Shown here piece by piece: positions 17,091 to 25,517 of a stretch of DNA of 64,000 bases (position 1 is its first letter; each line of letters starts with the position of its first letter). This DNA comes from an uncultured delta proteobacterium (GTDB taxonomy: Bacteria > Myxococcota_A > Polyangia > Polyangiales > Polyangiaceae), in NCBI GenBank assembly GCA_903906315.1, contig CAIVJW010000214.1:1-64000 (forward strand), read 5' to 3'. The notes beneath the pieces were generated by a model. The model did no database searches and was not told the origin of the DNA. It was given only the letters and a program-made list of their open reading frames with translations. Both the position numbers and the translations under genes were made by a program.

Positions 17091-19028
17091 TCAGCGCTTC
17101 GCCGCGCGGTCGGCCGAGAACTTCTCCGCCGCCGCGAGATCCGGGTCCGTGTCCGAGCCGTGCCGCAGGTTCGCCCTCGTGAAGACCGCGCCTTCGCGTT
17201 CCACGCGATGATAGTTCGCCTGCTCCAGGTTCGCCTCCGTGAAATCGGTCTGGGTCGCCTGCGCGTTGGCCATCTTCACGAAACGCGCGTCCACTCTGCG
17301 GAAGCGGGCCTGCCGGAGGTCGGCCTTGCGCAGCCGCGCGCGGACGAAGGAGGCCCCCTCGGCGTCCGCCCTGGCGAGGACGGCCTCGTCGAACGACGCG
17401 TCGTCGAAGACGCCGGCGCGCAGGTCCGCGCGCACGAGGCGGGCGCGCTTGAAGTCGGCGAAGCGCGCGACGACCTGCGGCAGGCGAGCGTCGGTGAGGT
17501 CGGCCTCGACGAGGCTCGCGCCCTGGAGCACCGCGCCCGCCAGGTTCGCGCCCTTGAGGTCGGCGCGGTCGAGGCAGGCGTCGCGGAGGTCGCAGCCGCC
17601 GAGGTCGACCCCGGCGAGCTTCGCGCCCTCGAGGAGCACGCGCACGAGCGCGGTCTCGCCGAAGCGGGCGGTCGTGAGGTCGGCGCCGTCGAGCGAGGCC
17701 TTGAAGAAGCGTGCCTTGCGGAGATCCGCGCCCTCGAGCGACGTGGCCGTGACCTTCGCCTCGCGGAAGTCGACGCCGGTGAGCACGGCGCCGCGCAGGT
17801 CGCAGCGGCTGAAGTCGGCCTCGTCCACCCGAGCCCCCGCGAGGTTCGCGCCGGCGAGCTTGGCGCCGGTGAGGTCGGCCCCGGTGAGGATCGCGCCCGC
17901 GAGCGAGGCGCCCTCGAGATCCGCCCCGGCGAGCCGCGCTCCCGTGAGGTCGCGCCCGTCGAGCCGGATCGCGCCGAGGCGCGCGCCCGCGAGCGGGCCG
18001 CTCCGGAGATCGAGCGCGCCGAGGGACGCCTCGCGGAGGTCGGCGCCCGCGAGCGTCGCGCCCGTGAGGTCGGCGTCCTCGAGGTCGGCCCCGCGGAGCG
18101 AGGCCTCGACGAGGTTCGCGCCCCGGAGGTCGGCGCGCGAGAGCGTGGCCCGATCGAGGTTCGCGCGCGCGAGGTCGGCGCCCGCGAGGCGCGCCCCGGC
18201 GAGGCGCGCGCCCGTGAGCGTCGCGCCGACGAGGTCGACGCCATCGAGGCTCGCGTCCTCGAGGTTGGCGCCCTCGAGATCCGCGCCGGTGAGCTGAGCC
18301 TCCGAGAGGTCACACGCGCGCAGATCGAGCCCGGTCAGGCGCGCCCCGACGGCCGTCGCTCCGGCGAGGCTCGCGGGCACGCCGAGCGCGCGGAAGTCGG
18401 GCTGCAGGAGCGTGGCGCGATCGAGGCGGGCGCCCGCGAGGTTCGCCCCGTCGAGGTTCGTCTCGCCGAGGTCGACCTCGCGGAGCGAGGCGCCGCGGAG
18501 CGCCGCGCCGGCGAGCGAGGCGTGCCAGAGCAGCGTGTGGTCGAGGTCCGCGCCGTCGAGCCAGGCCGACTCGAGCGCGGCCTCGCTCATCGTCGCCCCG
18601 GCGAACGAAGCGCCGCGCCCGTCGACCCGGCGGAGATCGGCCTTCGCGAGGATCGCGCCCGAGAGCGAGGCGCGCGCGAGGATCGCGCCCGAGAGCTTCG
18701 CCCCGAGGAGCACGGCGTCGTCGAGCCTCGCCCCGGCGAACGAGCTCGCGACCCCGCCCGGATCGGTGACGGCGTCGATCGACGAGAGGATGGCGCCCGA
18801 GAGGTCGGCCCCGGCGAGGTCCACGCCGCGCAGCGTCGCGCCCGCCCACAGCGATCCGCGCAGGTTCGCGCCCCGCAGCGACACGCGGTGGAGCGTGGCC
18901 CCCGCGAGGCTCGCGCCCTCGAGCGCGAGGCCGCCGAGATCGACGTCCTCGAGGCGGGCCCCCGCGAGCGCATTTCGTTCGGCGGCCGCCTCGACGGCGG
19001 CGCGGGTGCGGAGCGCGGCGTCGGTCAT
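17091..19028 (-). CDS. Pentapeptide repeat protein (about 645 aa)
   Basis: From about residue 20 the protein is almost entirely A(D/N/S)LxG-type pentapeptide repeats, for example GADLSGAILS, GANLRGSLWAGATLRGVDL and GADLEGASLAGAILTGADL. Well over one hundred repeat units predict a long, rigid right-handed quadrilateral beta-helix. There is no signal peptide or membrane segment. The last about 20 residues (after RANLRHGSD) leave the repeat pattern and are charged. The ATG at 19028 overlaps the upstream stop as ATGA, so it is translationally coupled to the DUF2169/pentapeptide gene. A partner in T6SS cargo handling is inferred from position only. Confidence 0.88.
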   Translation of the reverse strand: MTDAALRTRAAVEAAAERNALAGARLEDVDLGGLALEGASLAGATLHRVSLRGANLRGSLWAGATLRGVDLAGADLSGAILSSIDAVTDPGGVASSFAGARLDDAVLLGAKLSGAILARASLSGAILAKADLRRVDGRGASFAGATMSEAALESAWLDGADLDHTLLWHASLAGAALRGASLREVDLGETNLDGANLAGARLDRATLLQPDFRALGVPASLAGATAVGARLTGLDLRACDLSEAQLTGADLEGANLEDASLDGVDLVGATLTGARLAGARLAGADLARANLDRATLSRADLRGANLVEASLRGADLEDADLTGATLAGADLREASLGALDLRSGPLAGARLGAIRLDGRDLTGARLAGADLEGASLAGAILTGADLTGAKLAGANLAGARVDEADFSRCDLRGAVLTGVDFREAKVTATSLEGADLRKARFFKASLDGADLTTARFGETALVRVLLEGAKLAGVDLGGCDLRDACLDRADLKGANLAGAVLQGASLVEADLTDARLPQVVARFADFKRARLVRADLRAGVFDDASFDEAVLARADAEGASFVRARLRKADLRQARFRRVDARFVKMANAQATQTDFTEANLEQANYHRVEREGAVFTRANLRHGSDTDPDLAAAEKFSADRAAKR

Positions 19029-22000
19029 GCCTTCCTCGCGAGCTTGGTGCCGGTGACGATGGCGCCGTCGAGCTTCGCCCCGACGAGCTTCGCGTGCCAT
19101 GTCTCGGCCTCGTGCAGGCACGCGCCGCGGAGGTCGGCGCCGTCGAGGTGCGCGCGCTCGAGGTCGGCCTGCGACAGGTCCGCCTCGAGGAGGCTGGCCT
19201 GCGTGAGGTCGGCCCGGCGCATGCGGGCCTCGCGCAGGTCGGCGCGCGAGAACGTGACGCGCACGAGCTTGGCGCGGGTGAAGCCCGCCCCCGCGAGGTC
19301 GGCCTCGAGGAACGACGACCCGGTGAGATCGGCGGCTTCCCAGATGCTCCCGCGCGCGCGGGCCTTCACGAACGACGAGTCGACGAGCTTCGCCCCCTCG
19401 GCGCGCGCCTCCTCGAGGATCGCGCGCGCGAAGGAGACCCGCCGGCCGGTGGCGAAGTAGAGGCGTGCCTGGGCGAGATCGGCGTCGTCGAAGCGCGTCT
19501 CGTCGAGCGTGGCCTCCGACAGCTCGGCCGCCGGCAGGATCGCGCCCTCGAAGCTCGCGCCCGCGAGGTTCGCGCGCACGAAGCCGACGCGCTTGCCCTC
19601 CGCGCCAGCGAAGCACGCTCCCTCGCACCGAGCCTCGCCGAGCTCCGCGCCGTCGAGGTGAGCGCCGCGCAGGCCGGCGCGCGACAGGCCGGCGCGCGTC
19701 GCGTCCACGCCGCGGAGGTCGGCGCCGACCAGGCTCGCGTCGGCGAGCTCGGCCTCGGCGAGCATCGCCTTCTCGAGGCACGCGCCGTCGAGCTTCGCGC
19801 CCACGAGCCGCGCGCGTCGCAGGTCGGCGCCGCGCAGTGACATGCCGGAGAGGTCGATGCCCGAGAGGTCGGCCCCGGCGAGGCTCACCCCGTCGAGCGA
19901 TGCTCCGATCGCGCGCGCCGCTTCGACCTTCGCGCGGGCGTCCGGGTCCACGTCCGGAAGGGGAGGAGGATCGTCGCCTCCGCTGGCCAGGGCCGCCAGG
20001 ACCGCGGCGACGTCCTCGGGCGACGCCCCGGCCGCGGTCAGGCTCGCGGCGATCTTCGCCGGATCGGGCGGGGGTGGCGGGCTCGCCGGATCGCTGGACA
20101 CGCCGGCCTTCTCGAGCTCCGCGAGCATCGCGGCCTCGCGACCCGCGATCGCCTTCTCGACCGCGATGGCTTCGGGGTCCTCCGGCTCGGGCGGGGCGTC
20201 GCCGGCGGGATCGGGCCGCGGGGTGGGCTTCTCGTCGGCCTCCGGCGGCGTGGCCGCCTCGAGGTAGGCCGCGCGCGCCTCGTCGAGCGAGGCCGGCGTG
20301 ATCGCGAGCGGCTCGACCGTCGCGAAGATCACCCCGATCTCGGGCGCCTCCGGCTCGGACACGTCGATCAGGCCGCGCCACGTGATCAGCACGACCATGC
20401 GGTCGGTGTCGATCACCACCGTGTCGAGCGAGAGCTTCACCTCGCGGAAGCGCTGGCTCGCGCCGGGCGCGGGCTCGAGAAAGCAGCGGGCGCGCACGCC
20501 GGGGAGCCGGCCGTCGATGCGCGCGTGCTTCGGGTGCACGCCGACGAGCGAGAAGCCCTCGTCGCCGTGGAGGTGAGCGACCTGCTGCGATCGCGGCGCG
20601 GCCTGGAAGAAGGCGTGGTCGAAGTCCTGGGGGAAATACGGCCAGCGCGCGCGGAACCACGCGCGGTCGTAGGTGCCGAGCTTCGACCACCGCTCTCGCC
20701 ACAGCATCGCGACGGGGCCGGGGCACGCCGGATCGGGCGTCGCCGAGGGGCTCGCGACGAGGTGCGACGGGTCCTCGAGGTTCGGCAGCCGCGCGACGCC
20801 GTCGGTCGACGCGGCGGCGTGCAGGCCCACGCCGACCGGGTTCGCGTCGAAGCCGGGGCCGCCGAACGCGCGGTCCCAGGTGAGCGGGATCTTCTCGAAC
20901 GGCGCCGGGTCGGACGCTCCCGTGACGACCAGCGCGCGCTTCCACACGCGATCGCCGAAGACCGCGATCTTTCGCGTGAAGCCGCGATCGCCCTCGCCGA
21001 AGCGGATCTCGACCTGCGCGGCCGTCATCCGCCCGCCACCGACCGCGTGTGGGGCGTAGGCGTGGCCGAGGAGGATCACGTCGGCGCGCGGCTTCCAGAC
21101 GGCGAAATCGGAGGCGGTCGCGAGGGCCCCGGCCGGGTCGTCGCCCGCGGGCACGTCGCCGCAGCAGATATCCGGCTCGGCCGCGGGCGTCAGCGGGCCG
21201 TCCGCCGTGAGGGCGTAGGTGCCCTTGACGATGACCGTGAGCGAGTCCTGGGGCGGCTTGACCTGCCACGCGAGGGTCGCGACGTGCAGCGGCCCGCGCG
21301 TGACGGACGGGATCATCGCGCCGTCGCGCGCCTTCGCCGGGCGGCGCGGCGCGGCGATCGGCGAAGGGGCCGTGGTCGCGACGGCCGGAGGCGGAGGCGC
21401 CGGTCCGAAGGCCGCTGGCGCGGGGGTCGCGGAGAACGGGGGCCGCACCTCGGGCGCGGCCGGCGGGCTCTCGGCCACCGCGAGGGGGGGAAGCTCGCCG
21501 TGGCCCGGGAGCGAGGTCGGGGGAGCGGCGAACGGTGGCGGAGCGGCGAACGGCGGCGGAGCGGCGAACGGCGGCGGAGCGGCGAACGGCGGCGGAGCGG
21601 CGAACGGCGGCGGAGCGGCGAACGGCAGGCCGACCGGCGACGACCTGACGGGCGGCGAAGGCTGCGCAGATGCGGGGAACGGGAGCGCCGTGGTGGTCTG
21701 CGGCGACGCGCCGAACACGGTCTCGCCGAGCGACGCGACCGGTGGGGCGGGGTCGGGAGGCGCGGAGGCGGCCTCCTCGGGCCCGGGCCGCGCGAACGAG
21801 ATCCCCGCGGCGGGAGGAGCCGCGCGCGGCCGCACGCGGGCCGCCGTGCCGGCGCGCGCCTCGAACGGCAGCGCGACGCTCGGCGGAGGCGCCCCGTCGA
21901 ACAGCACCGTGCCGGAGAGGTCCTCGGCCGGCTTCGGGGGCGCCGGCGGTGACGATGGCGCGGGGGGCGCGGGGCGGACCTCCGCGCCGTGTCGCCCTGC

Positions 22001-23092
22001 AAACGGGAGCGCGACGCTCGCCGTAGGCCGCCCCTCGAACGCGACCGTGCCCAGCAGGTCCTCGTCGGGCGCCGCTGCAGCCTCGGGGTCGGGGTGGGCC
22101 TGCGCGTTCGCGACCGCCTGCCGCGCGCCGAGCCCGGGCCACGCGACGCGGTCGCCTCGCCGCGCGACCGCGAGGACCACGCGGAGCGCGTCGATGGCGG
22201 CCACCTGCGTCACCTCGATGGAGCCGCGGAACGTGAGCGTGACGGTCTGCCGATCGACGTCGACCGCGCAGCCATCGATCGCGAGCGCGACGGGCGCCTG
22301 CCAGCCGCTCGCGTCGTAGGCCATGGCCTGCGGGGCGACGCCCGGCAGCTGGCTCTGCACGCGAGGCAGCGCCGGGTGCAGCCCGTCCATCACGAGCCAC
22401 TCGTCGCCCAGCAACCCTTCGACGCGCTGATCGACGGGCGCGGCCTGGTAGTACGCGAGGTCGAAGCCTGGCGGCAGCGACGGCGCGGCCGCATCGGCCG
22501 CCTTGCGCGCCGTCGCGCCGAGCCGGCGCCGCCGCTCCGGCCAGTACCGCGAGGTTGGCGCGAAGCAAGCCGGCCTGGTCGCGTCGCCGGGGTCGACCAG
22601 GTTGGGGGCGCGGTCGCGCGTGGCGTTGGCCGGGACGCCGACGGGGTTGTCGGTGCCGGGCCCGCCCGCGGCGCGCTCCCACACGAGCGGCATGCGCGTG
22701 AACGGGCGCGGCCTGCCGCCCGCCGCGCGATCGCCGAAGACGTGGATCGACCGATCGACCACGGCGCCCTGCGGCCCGAACAGCGCGAAGCGCACGGTCG
22801 ACGCCTCGACGGCGCGCCCGGCCGGCGCGTAGGCGTGGCCGCTCACCGTGACGTCGACCCGGGCCTTCCTCGGCGCGAGGTCGCTCGGCGCCTCGACGCT
22901 GCGCGTGGGGTCCTTGTCGAAGTGGCGCTCGACCTCCACGAGGTCGTCGGTTGTCACGAGGCGCGCGCGGCCGCCGTGGTCGATCGCGCACGCGACCTTC
23001 ACGACGATGGCGAGCCAGCGCGAGTCTCCGACGGAGTAGGAGACCGTCGCCGCCTTGGCGAGGGTGGGCTCGAGCCAAAAGAGGGAAACCAT
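19025..23092 (-). CDS. Double DUF2169 and pentapeptide repeat protein
   Basis: A 1355-residue protein and first gene of the T6SS cassette. The ATG at 23092 is supported by AAGGAT upstream and by homology starting at once (MVSLFWLEPTLAKAATVSYS). Domain order: DUF2169 copy 1 (about 1-330, with HVFGDRAAGGRPRPFTRMPL and WERAAGGPGTDNPVG); a Pro/Ala linker (about 350-590) with a PPPFAA tandem repeat; DUF2169 copy 2 (about 595-900, with AVFGDRVWKRALV and WDRAFGGPGFDANPVG); an acidic Pro-rich segment; and pentapeptide repeats (about 1065-1355). DUF2169 proteins are described as T6SS effector adaptors or chaperones. Two copies in one chain plus a beta-helical tail suggest a bivalent loading factor, which is inference. 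Confidence 0.85.
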   Translation of the reverse strand: MVSLFWLEPTLAKAATVSYSVGDSRWLAIVVKVACAIDHGGRARLVTTDDLVEVERHFDKDPTRSVEAPSDLAPRKARVDVTVSGHAYAPAGRAVEASTVRFALFGPQGAVVDRSIHVFGDRAAGGRPRPFTRMPLVWERAAGGPGTDNPVGVPANATRDRAPNLVDPGDATRPACFAPTSRYWPERRRRLGATARKAADAAAPSLPPGFDLAYYQAAPVDQRVEGLLGDEWLVMDGLHPALPRVQSQLPGVAPQAMAYDASGWQAPVALAIDGCAVDVDRQTVTLTFRGSIEVTQVAAIDALRVVLAVARRGDRVAWPGLGARQAVANAQAHPDPEAAAAPDEDLLGTVAFEGRPTASVALPFAGRHGAEVRPAPPAPSSPPAPPKPAEDLSGTVLFDGAPPPSVALPFEARAGTAARVRPRAAPPAAGISFARPGPEEAASAPPDPAPPVASLGETVFGASPQTTTALPFPASAQPSPPVRSSPVGLPFAAPPPFAAPPPFAAPPPFAAPPPFAAPPPFAAPPTSLPGHGELPPLAVAESPPAAPEVRPPFSATPAPAAFGPAPPPPAVATTAPSPIAAPRRPAKARDGAMIPSVTRGPLHVATLAWQVKPPQDSLTVIVKGTYALTADGPLTPAAEPDICCGDVPAGDDPAGALATASDFAVWKPRADVILLGHAYAPHAVGGGRMTAAQVEIRFGEGDRGFTRKIAVFGDRVWKRALVVTGASDPAPFEKIPLTWDRAFGGPGFDANPVGVGLHAAASTDGVARLPNLEDPSHLVASPSATPDPACPGPVAMLWRERWSKLGTYDRAWFRARWPYFPQDFDHAFFQAAPRSQQVAHLHGDEGFSLVGVHPKHARIDGRLPGVRARCFLEPAPGASQRFREVKLSLDTVVIDTDRMVVLITWRGLIDVSEPEAPEIGVIFATVEPLAITPASLDEARAAYLEAATPPEADEKPTPRPDPAGDAPPEPEDPEAIAVEKAIAGREAAMLAELEKAGVSSDPASPPPPPDPAKIAASLTAAGASPEDVAAVLAALASGGDDPPPLPDVDPDARAKVEAARAIGASLDGVSLAGADLSGIDLSGMSLRGADLRRARLVGAKLDGACLEKAMLAEAELADASLVGADLRGVDATRAGLSRAGLRGAHLDGAELGEARCEGACFAGAEGKRVGFVRANLAGASFEGAILPAAELSEATLDETRFDDADLAQARLYFATGRRVSFARAILEEARAEGAKLVDSSFVKARARGSIWEAADLTGSSFLEADLAGAGFTRAKLVRVTFSRADLREARMRRADLTQASLLEADLSQADLERAHLDGADLRGACLHEAETWHAKLVGAKLDGAIVTGTKLARKA
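21523..21630 (+). repeat. Six tandem 18-bp repeats in the DUF2169 linker
   Basis: The 18-bp unit GAGCGGCGAACGGCGGCG is repeated five times and a sixth, partly diverged copy closes the array. On the minus strand each unit encodes the hexapeptide PPPFAA or a circular permutation, so copy-number change keeps the frame. The near identity suggests recent expansion by slippage or unequal crossing-over. Confidence 0.9.
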
Positions 23093-23229
23093 GCAGCGAT
23101 CCTTCGGGTCCTCGCCGGGAGCGACGGCCTCCGCCGTGAGCGAGCCGGGAGAGTACCCGAGGTGGCCGGCGGATGGACGCCAACGCGATCCCGGCACGAT
23201 CGCGCCGCGCTCCGCGGCCTCCAGCCGGG

Positions 23230-23883
23230 CTAGGCGCGCAGGAACGACCCGATCAGCGCGAGCCCGGCCGCCTGGCTCTTCTCCGGGTGAAACTGGGTCG
23301 CCGTCACGTTGTCGCGTTGCACCGCCGCCGTCACGCGGTGCGGCCCGTGCCACGCGATCGCGGCCACGACCGACGGGTCGGTCGGCACCGCGTGGTAGCT
23401 GTGGACGAAGTAGACGTGCGGCGGGTCTGCGTCGAACGTCGCGAGCGGCCCCGCGCCCGAGCGGATCAGCTCCAGGCGGTTCCAGCCCATGTGCGGGACC
23501 TTCACGCGCGCGCCCGTCGTGTCCACGGCGCCGCTCGGCAGCTTCTCGACGCGCCCGGCGAAGACGCCGAGCCCGCGCGCGCCCGGCGCCTCGTCGCTCT
23601 CGTCGAACAGCGCCTGCAGTCCGAGGCAGATGCCGAGGTACGGCTTGCCGGCGCGGAGGTGGTCGCGGATCGCGTCGCCCAAGCCGCCCGCGAGCGCGGC
23701 GGCGCAGTCGCGGAACGCGCCCTGCCCGGGCACGACCACGCGGTCGGCGCGCGCCACGGCCTCCGCTGCGCCGGCGAGGACGACCTCGCACGCGGTCCCC
23801 TCGTCGGCCGCGGCGCGAACGATCGCCCGCTCGACCGATCGGAGGTTCCCCATCCCGAGGTCGATCACGACGACGCGCTGCAT
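23230..23883 (-). CDS. hisH: Imidazole glycerol phosphate synthase subunit HisH
   Basis: This is the glutaminase subunit of histidine biosynthesis. It releases ammonia from glutamine for HisF, which is not in this window. The 217-residue product has the family length. It shows the N-terminal VVVIDLGMGNLRSVERA, the oxyanion segment VVVPGQGAFRDC, the nucleophile Cys86 in YLGICLGLQALF, the conserved VPHMGWNRL and YFVHSYH, and the C-terminal His199/Glu201 pair in QFHPEKSQ. The ATG at 23883 lies 2 bp after the hisB stop, so the two are in one operon. A longer in-frame extension upstream overlaps hisB and is rejected. Confidence 0.95.
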   Translation of the reverse strand: MQRVVVIDLGMGNLRSVERAIVRAAADEGTACEVVLAGAAEAVARADRVVVPGQGAFRDCAAALAGGLGDAIRDHLRAGKPYLGICLGLQALFDESDEAPGARGLGVFAGRVEKLPSGAVDTTGARVKVPHMGWNRLELIRSGAGPLATFDADPPHVYFVHSYHAVPTDPSVVAAIAWHGPHRVTAAVQRDNVTATQFHPEKSQAAGLALIGSFLRA

Positions 23884-23885
23884 GA

Positions 23886-24476
23886 TCAGATCGCGCCCTT
23901 CGTCGACGGCAGCTCGCCGACAATCCGCGGGTCGATCCGCGTCGCGCGGCAGAGCGCCTTCGCGAAGGCCTTGAACGAGATCTCGACGATGTGGTGCAGG
24001 TTCTCGCCCTCGAGCAGCCGGAGGTGCACGTTCGCCTGCGCCCCGCGCGCGAACCCCTCGAAGAACACGGGCGCGAGCTCCGCGTCGAAGTCGCCGATCT
24101 TCGCCTTGGGCAGCGGCACGCGGTTCACGAAGAACGTCCGCCCCGACAGGTCGATCGCGCACGCGACGAGCGCCTCGTCCATGGGCAGCGTGGCCTCGCC
24201 GTACCGGGCGATCCCGCGCTTGTCGCCGAGGGCCTGCGCCAGCGCGAGCCCGAGCGTGATGCCGAGGTCCTCGGTCGTGTGGTGCCCGTCGATCTCGACG
24301 TCGCCCGTGGCCTCGACCGTCAGGTCGAAGAGCCCGTGGCGCGCGACCTGGTCGAGCATGTGCGACAGGAAGGGCAGGGGGGTGCGGATCGCGGCTCGCC
24401 CCGTGCCGTCGAGGTCGATCTCGACCGTGACGCGCGTCTCCTTCGTGACCCGGTCGACGCGGGCGGTGCGGCTCAT
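23886..24476 (-). CDS. hisB: Imidazoleglycerol-phosphate dehydratase HisB
   Basis: It dehydrates imidazole-glycerol phosphate to imidazole-acetol phosphate in histidine synthesis. The 196-residue, monofunctional form is present. It has two metal-binding histidine motifs (EIDGHHTTEDLG at about residue 63 and LEGENLHHIVEISFKAFAKAL near 165), the N-terminal RTARVDRVTKETRVTVEIDL and the conserved PFLSHMLDQVARHGLFDL. The ATG at 24476 starts a homologous N-terminus. The region of about 84 bp up to the divergent lipoprotein gene must hold promoters for both. Confidence 0.95.
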   Translation of the reverse strand: MSRTARVDRVTKETRVTVEIDLDGTGRAAIRTPLPFLSHMLDQVARHGLFDLTVEATGDVEIDGHHTTEDLGITLGLALAQALGDKRGIARYGEATLPMDEALVACAIDLSGRTFFVNRVPLPKAKIGDFDAELAPVFFEGFARGAQANVHLRLLEGENLHHIVEISFKAFAKALCRATRIDPRIVGELPSTKGAI

Positions 24477-24560
24477 CGCGGGCGAGGATAGCCCGCGTGC
24501 TCCAGGCGGGCCACGAAGCCGCGGGCGCCGGGCCGGCGGCCCCTGTGCTATGGGGCGATC

Positions 24561-25340
24561 GTGAAGCGCGCGATCCTCGCCTCCCTCGCCATCGCCCTCC
24601 TCGTGGCCTGTCCGGGCGCGGCCGTGCAGCAGGGCCCGAGCGACACCCTGCGCGCCTACGCGGAAGCGCTCCAGCAGGGGCGCGTCGACGAGGCGTACCG
24701 AATGCTCTCCGACGACGCGAAGCGATCGATGTCGCTCGAGGCGTTCCGCCGCGCCGTGAAGGAGAACCCGGACGACGTGCTCGAGATCGCGCGCGCGCTC
24801 GCCCGGCCCACGGCCGACCCGGTCGTCACCGCGACCGCGACCGTGCCGAACGGCGACGAGCTCACCCTGGTCCTCGAGGGCGGCAAGTGGCGCATCGACG
24901 CCGCCGCGGTCGATCTGTACGGCCAGTCCACGCCGCGCCAGGCGCTCGTCGGCTTCCTCCGCGCCTACGAGCGCAAGCGCTACGACGTCGTCCTGCGCTA
25001 CGTGCCCGACGCCGAGATCGAGGGATCGGCCGCTCCCGACGACGCCGCGCCGAAGGCCTCGCCTGCCGCAGCGATGGCCGATCCCGACGCGGGCGCGCCG
25101 GCCGCGATCCCGCCCGCGCGTCCGCGCGGCGAGCCGGTCCGCCTCACGGCGGAGAAGCTCCGCGCCGCCTGGGAGGGCCCGCAGAAGGACCAAGTCGGCC
25201 GCATCGTCCAGGCGATCAAGGCCGCGCTCCCGACCGCGACGATCGAGGAGACGGGCGACAGCGCGGCGATGGCGTACGGCGCTGGCGGCACGGTCGCCCT
25301 CGTGCGCGAGCACGGGGGCTGGAAGATCCGCGACTTCTAG
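24561..25340 (+). CDS. Putative lipoprotein of unknown function
   Basis: A 259-residue protein with a short lipoprotein signal (MKRAILASLAIALLVAC, lipobox LLVAC, Cys17). Two NTF2-like or DUF4878-like helices are suggested by LRAYAEALQQGRVDEAYRML and a second similar segment LVGFLRAYERKRYDVVLRYV, each followed by a strand pattern ending in GGKWRID or GGWKIRDF. An Ala/Pro-rich linker separates the halves. The GTG at 24561 is the only start that gives a good signal peptide. It is predicted to be anchored in the envelope. Confidence 0.75.
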   Translation: MKRAILASLAIALLVACPGAAVQQGPSDTLRAYAEALQQGRVDEAYRMLSDDAKRSMSLEAFRRAVKENPDDVLEIARALARPTADPVVTATATVPNGDELTLVLEGGKWRIDAAAVDLYGQSTPRQALVGFLRAYERKRYDVVLRYVPDAEIEGSAAPDDAAPKASPAAAMADPDAGAPAAIPPARPRGEPVRLTAEKLRAAWEGPQKDQVGRIVQAIKAALPTATIEETGDSAAMAYGAGGTVALVREHGGWKIRDF

Positions 25341-25442
25341 TCCAGCCGGCCGGGCGCGCACCTCCGTCAGGCGAGGCCGCGTCGCCGTCGTCCCGCCCTC
25401 GCGCGTTGGTGTGGCCGATCGCGGCCGAGGCCCCAGGCGAAC

Positions 25443-25498
25443 GAATTGCGCCTGAATTCGCCGGATTTTCGCCCGAATCGTCGCCCGACTTCGCCCCC
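25443..25498 (+). promoter_or_regulatory. Five helically phased GA..TCGCC repeats before the cbs gene
   Basis: Immediately upstream of the GTG at 25518 lie five consecutive units of 10-12 bp: GAATTGCGCCT, GAATTCGCCG, GATTTTCGCCC, GAATCGTCGCCC and GACTTCGCCCCC. Each starts with GA and contains (T)CGCC or a close variant. One unit per helical turn, and the low GC compared with the surroundings, suggest a binding array for a regulator on one DNA face. Chance cannot be excluded. Confidence 0.4.
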
Positions 25499-25517
25499 GG
25501 CGGCGTAGCATTCGCCC

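Noticed and set aside
21523-21630. Possible CRISPR-like array
   Set aside because: Units are contiguous without spacers and encode an in-frame hexapeptide, so it is a coding tandem repeat.
17091-23183. 2030-residue minus-strand frame ending in the pentapeptide protein
   Set aside because: Upstream of the ATG at 19028 it is a shadow of the DUF2169 gene. The ATGA overlap fixes the true start.
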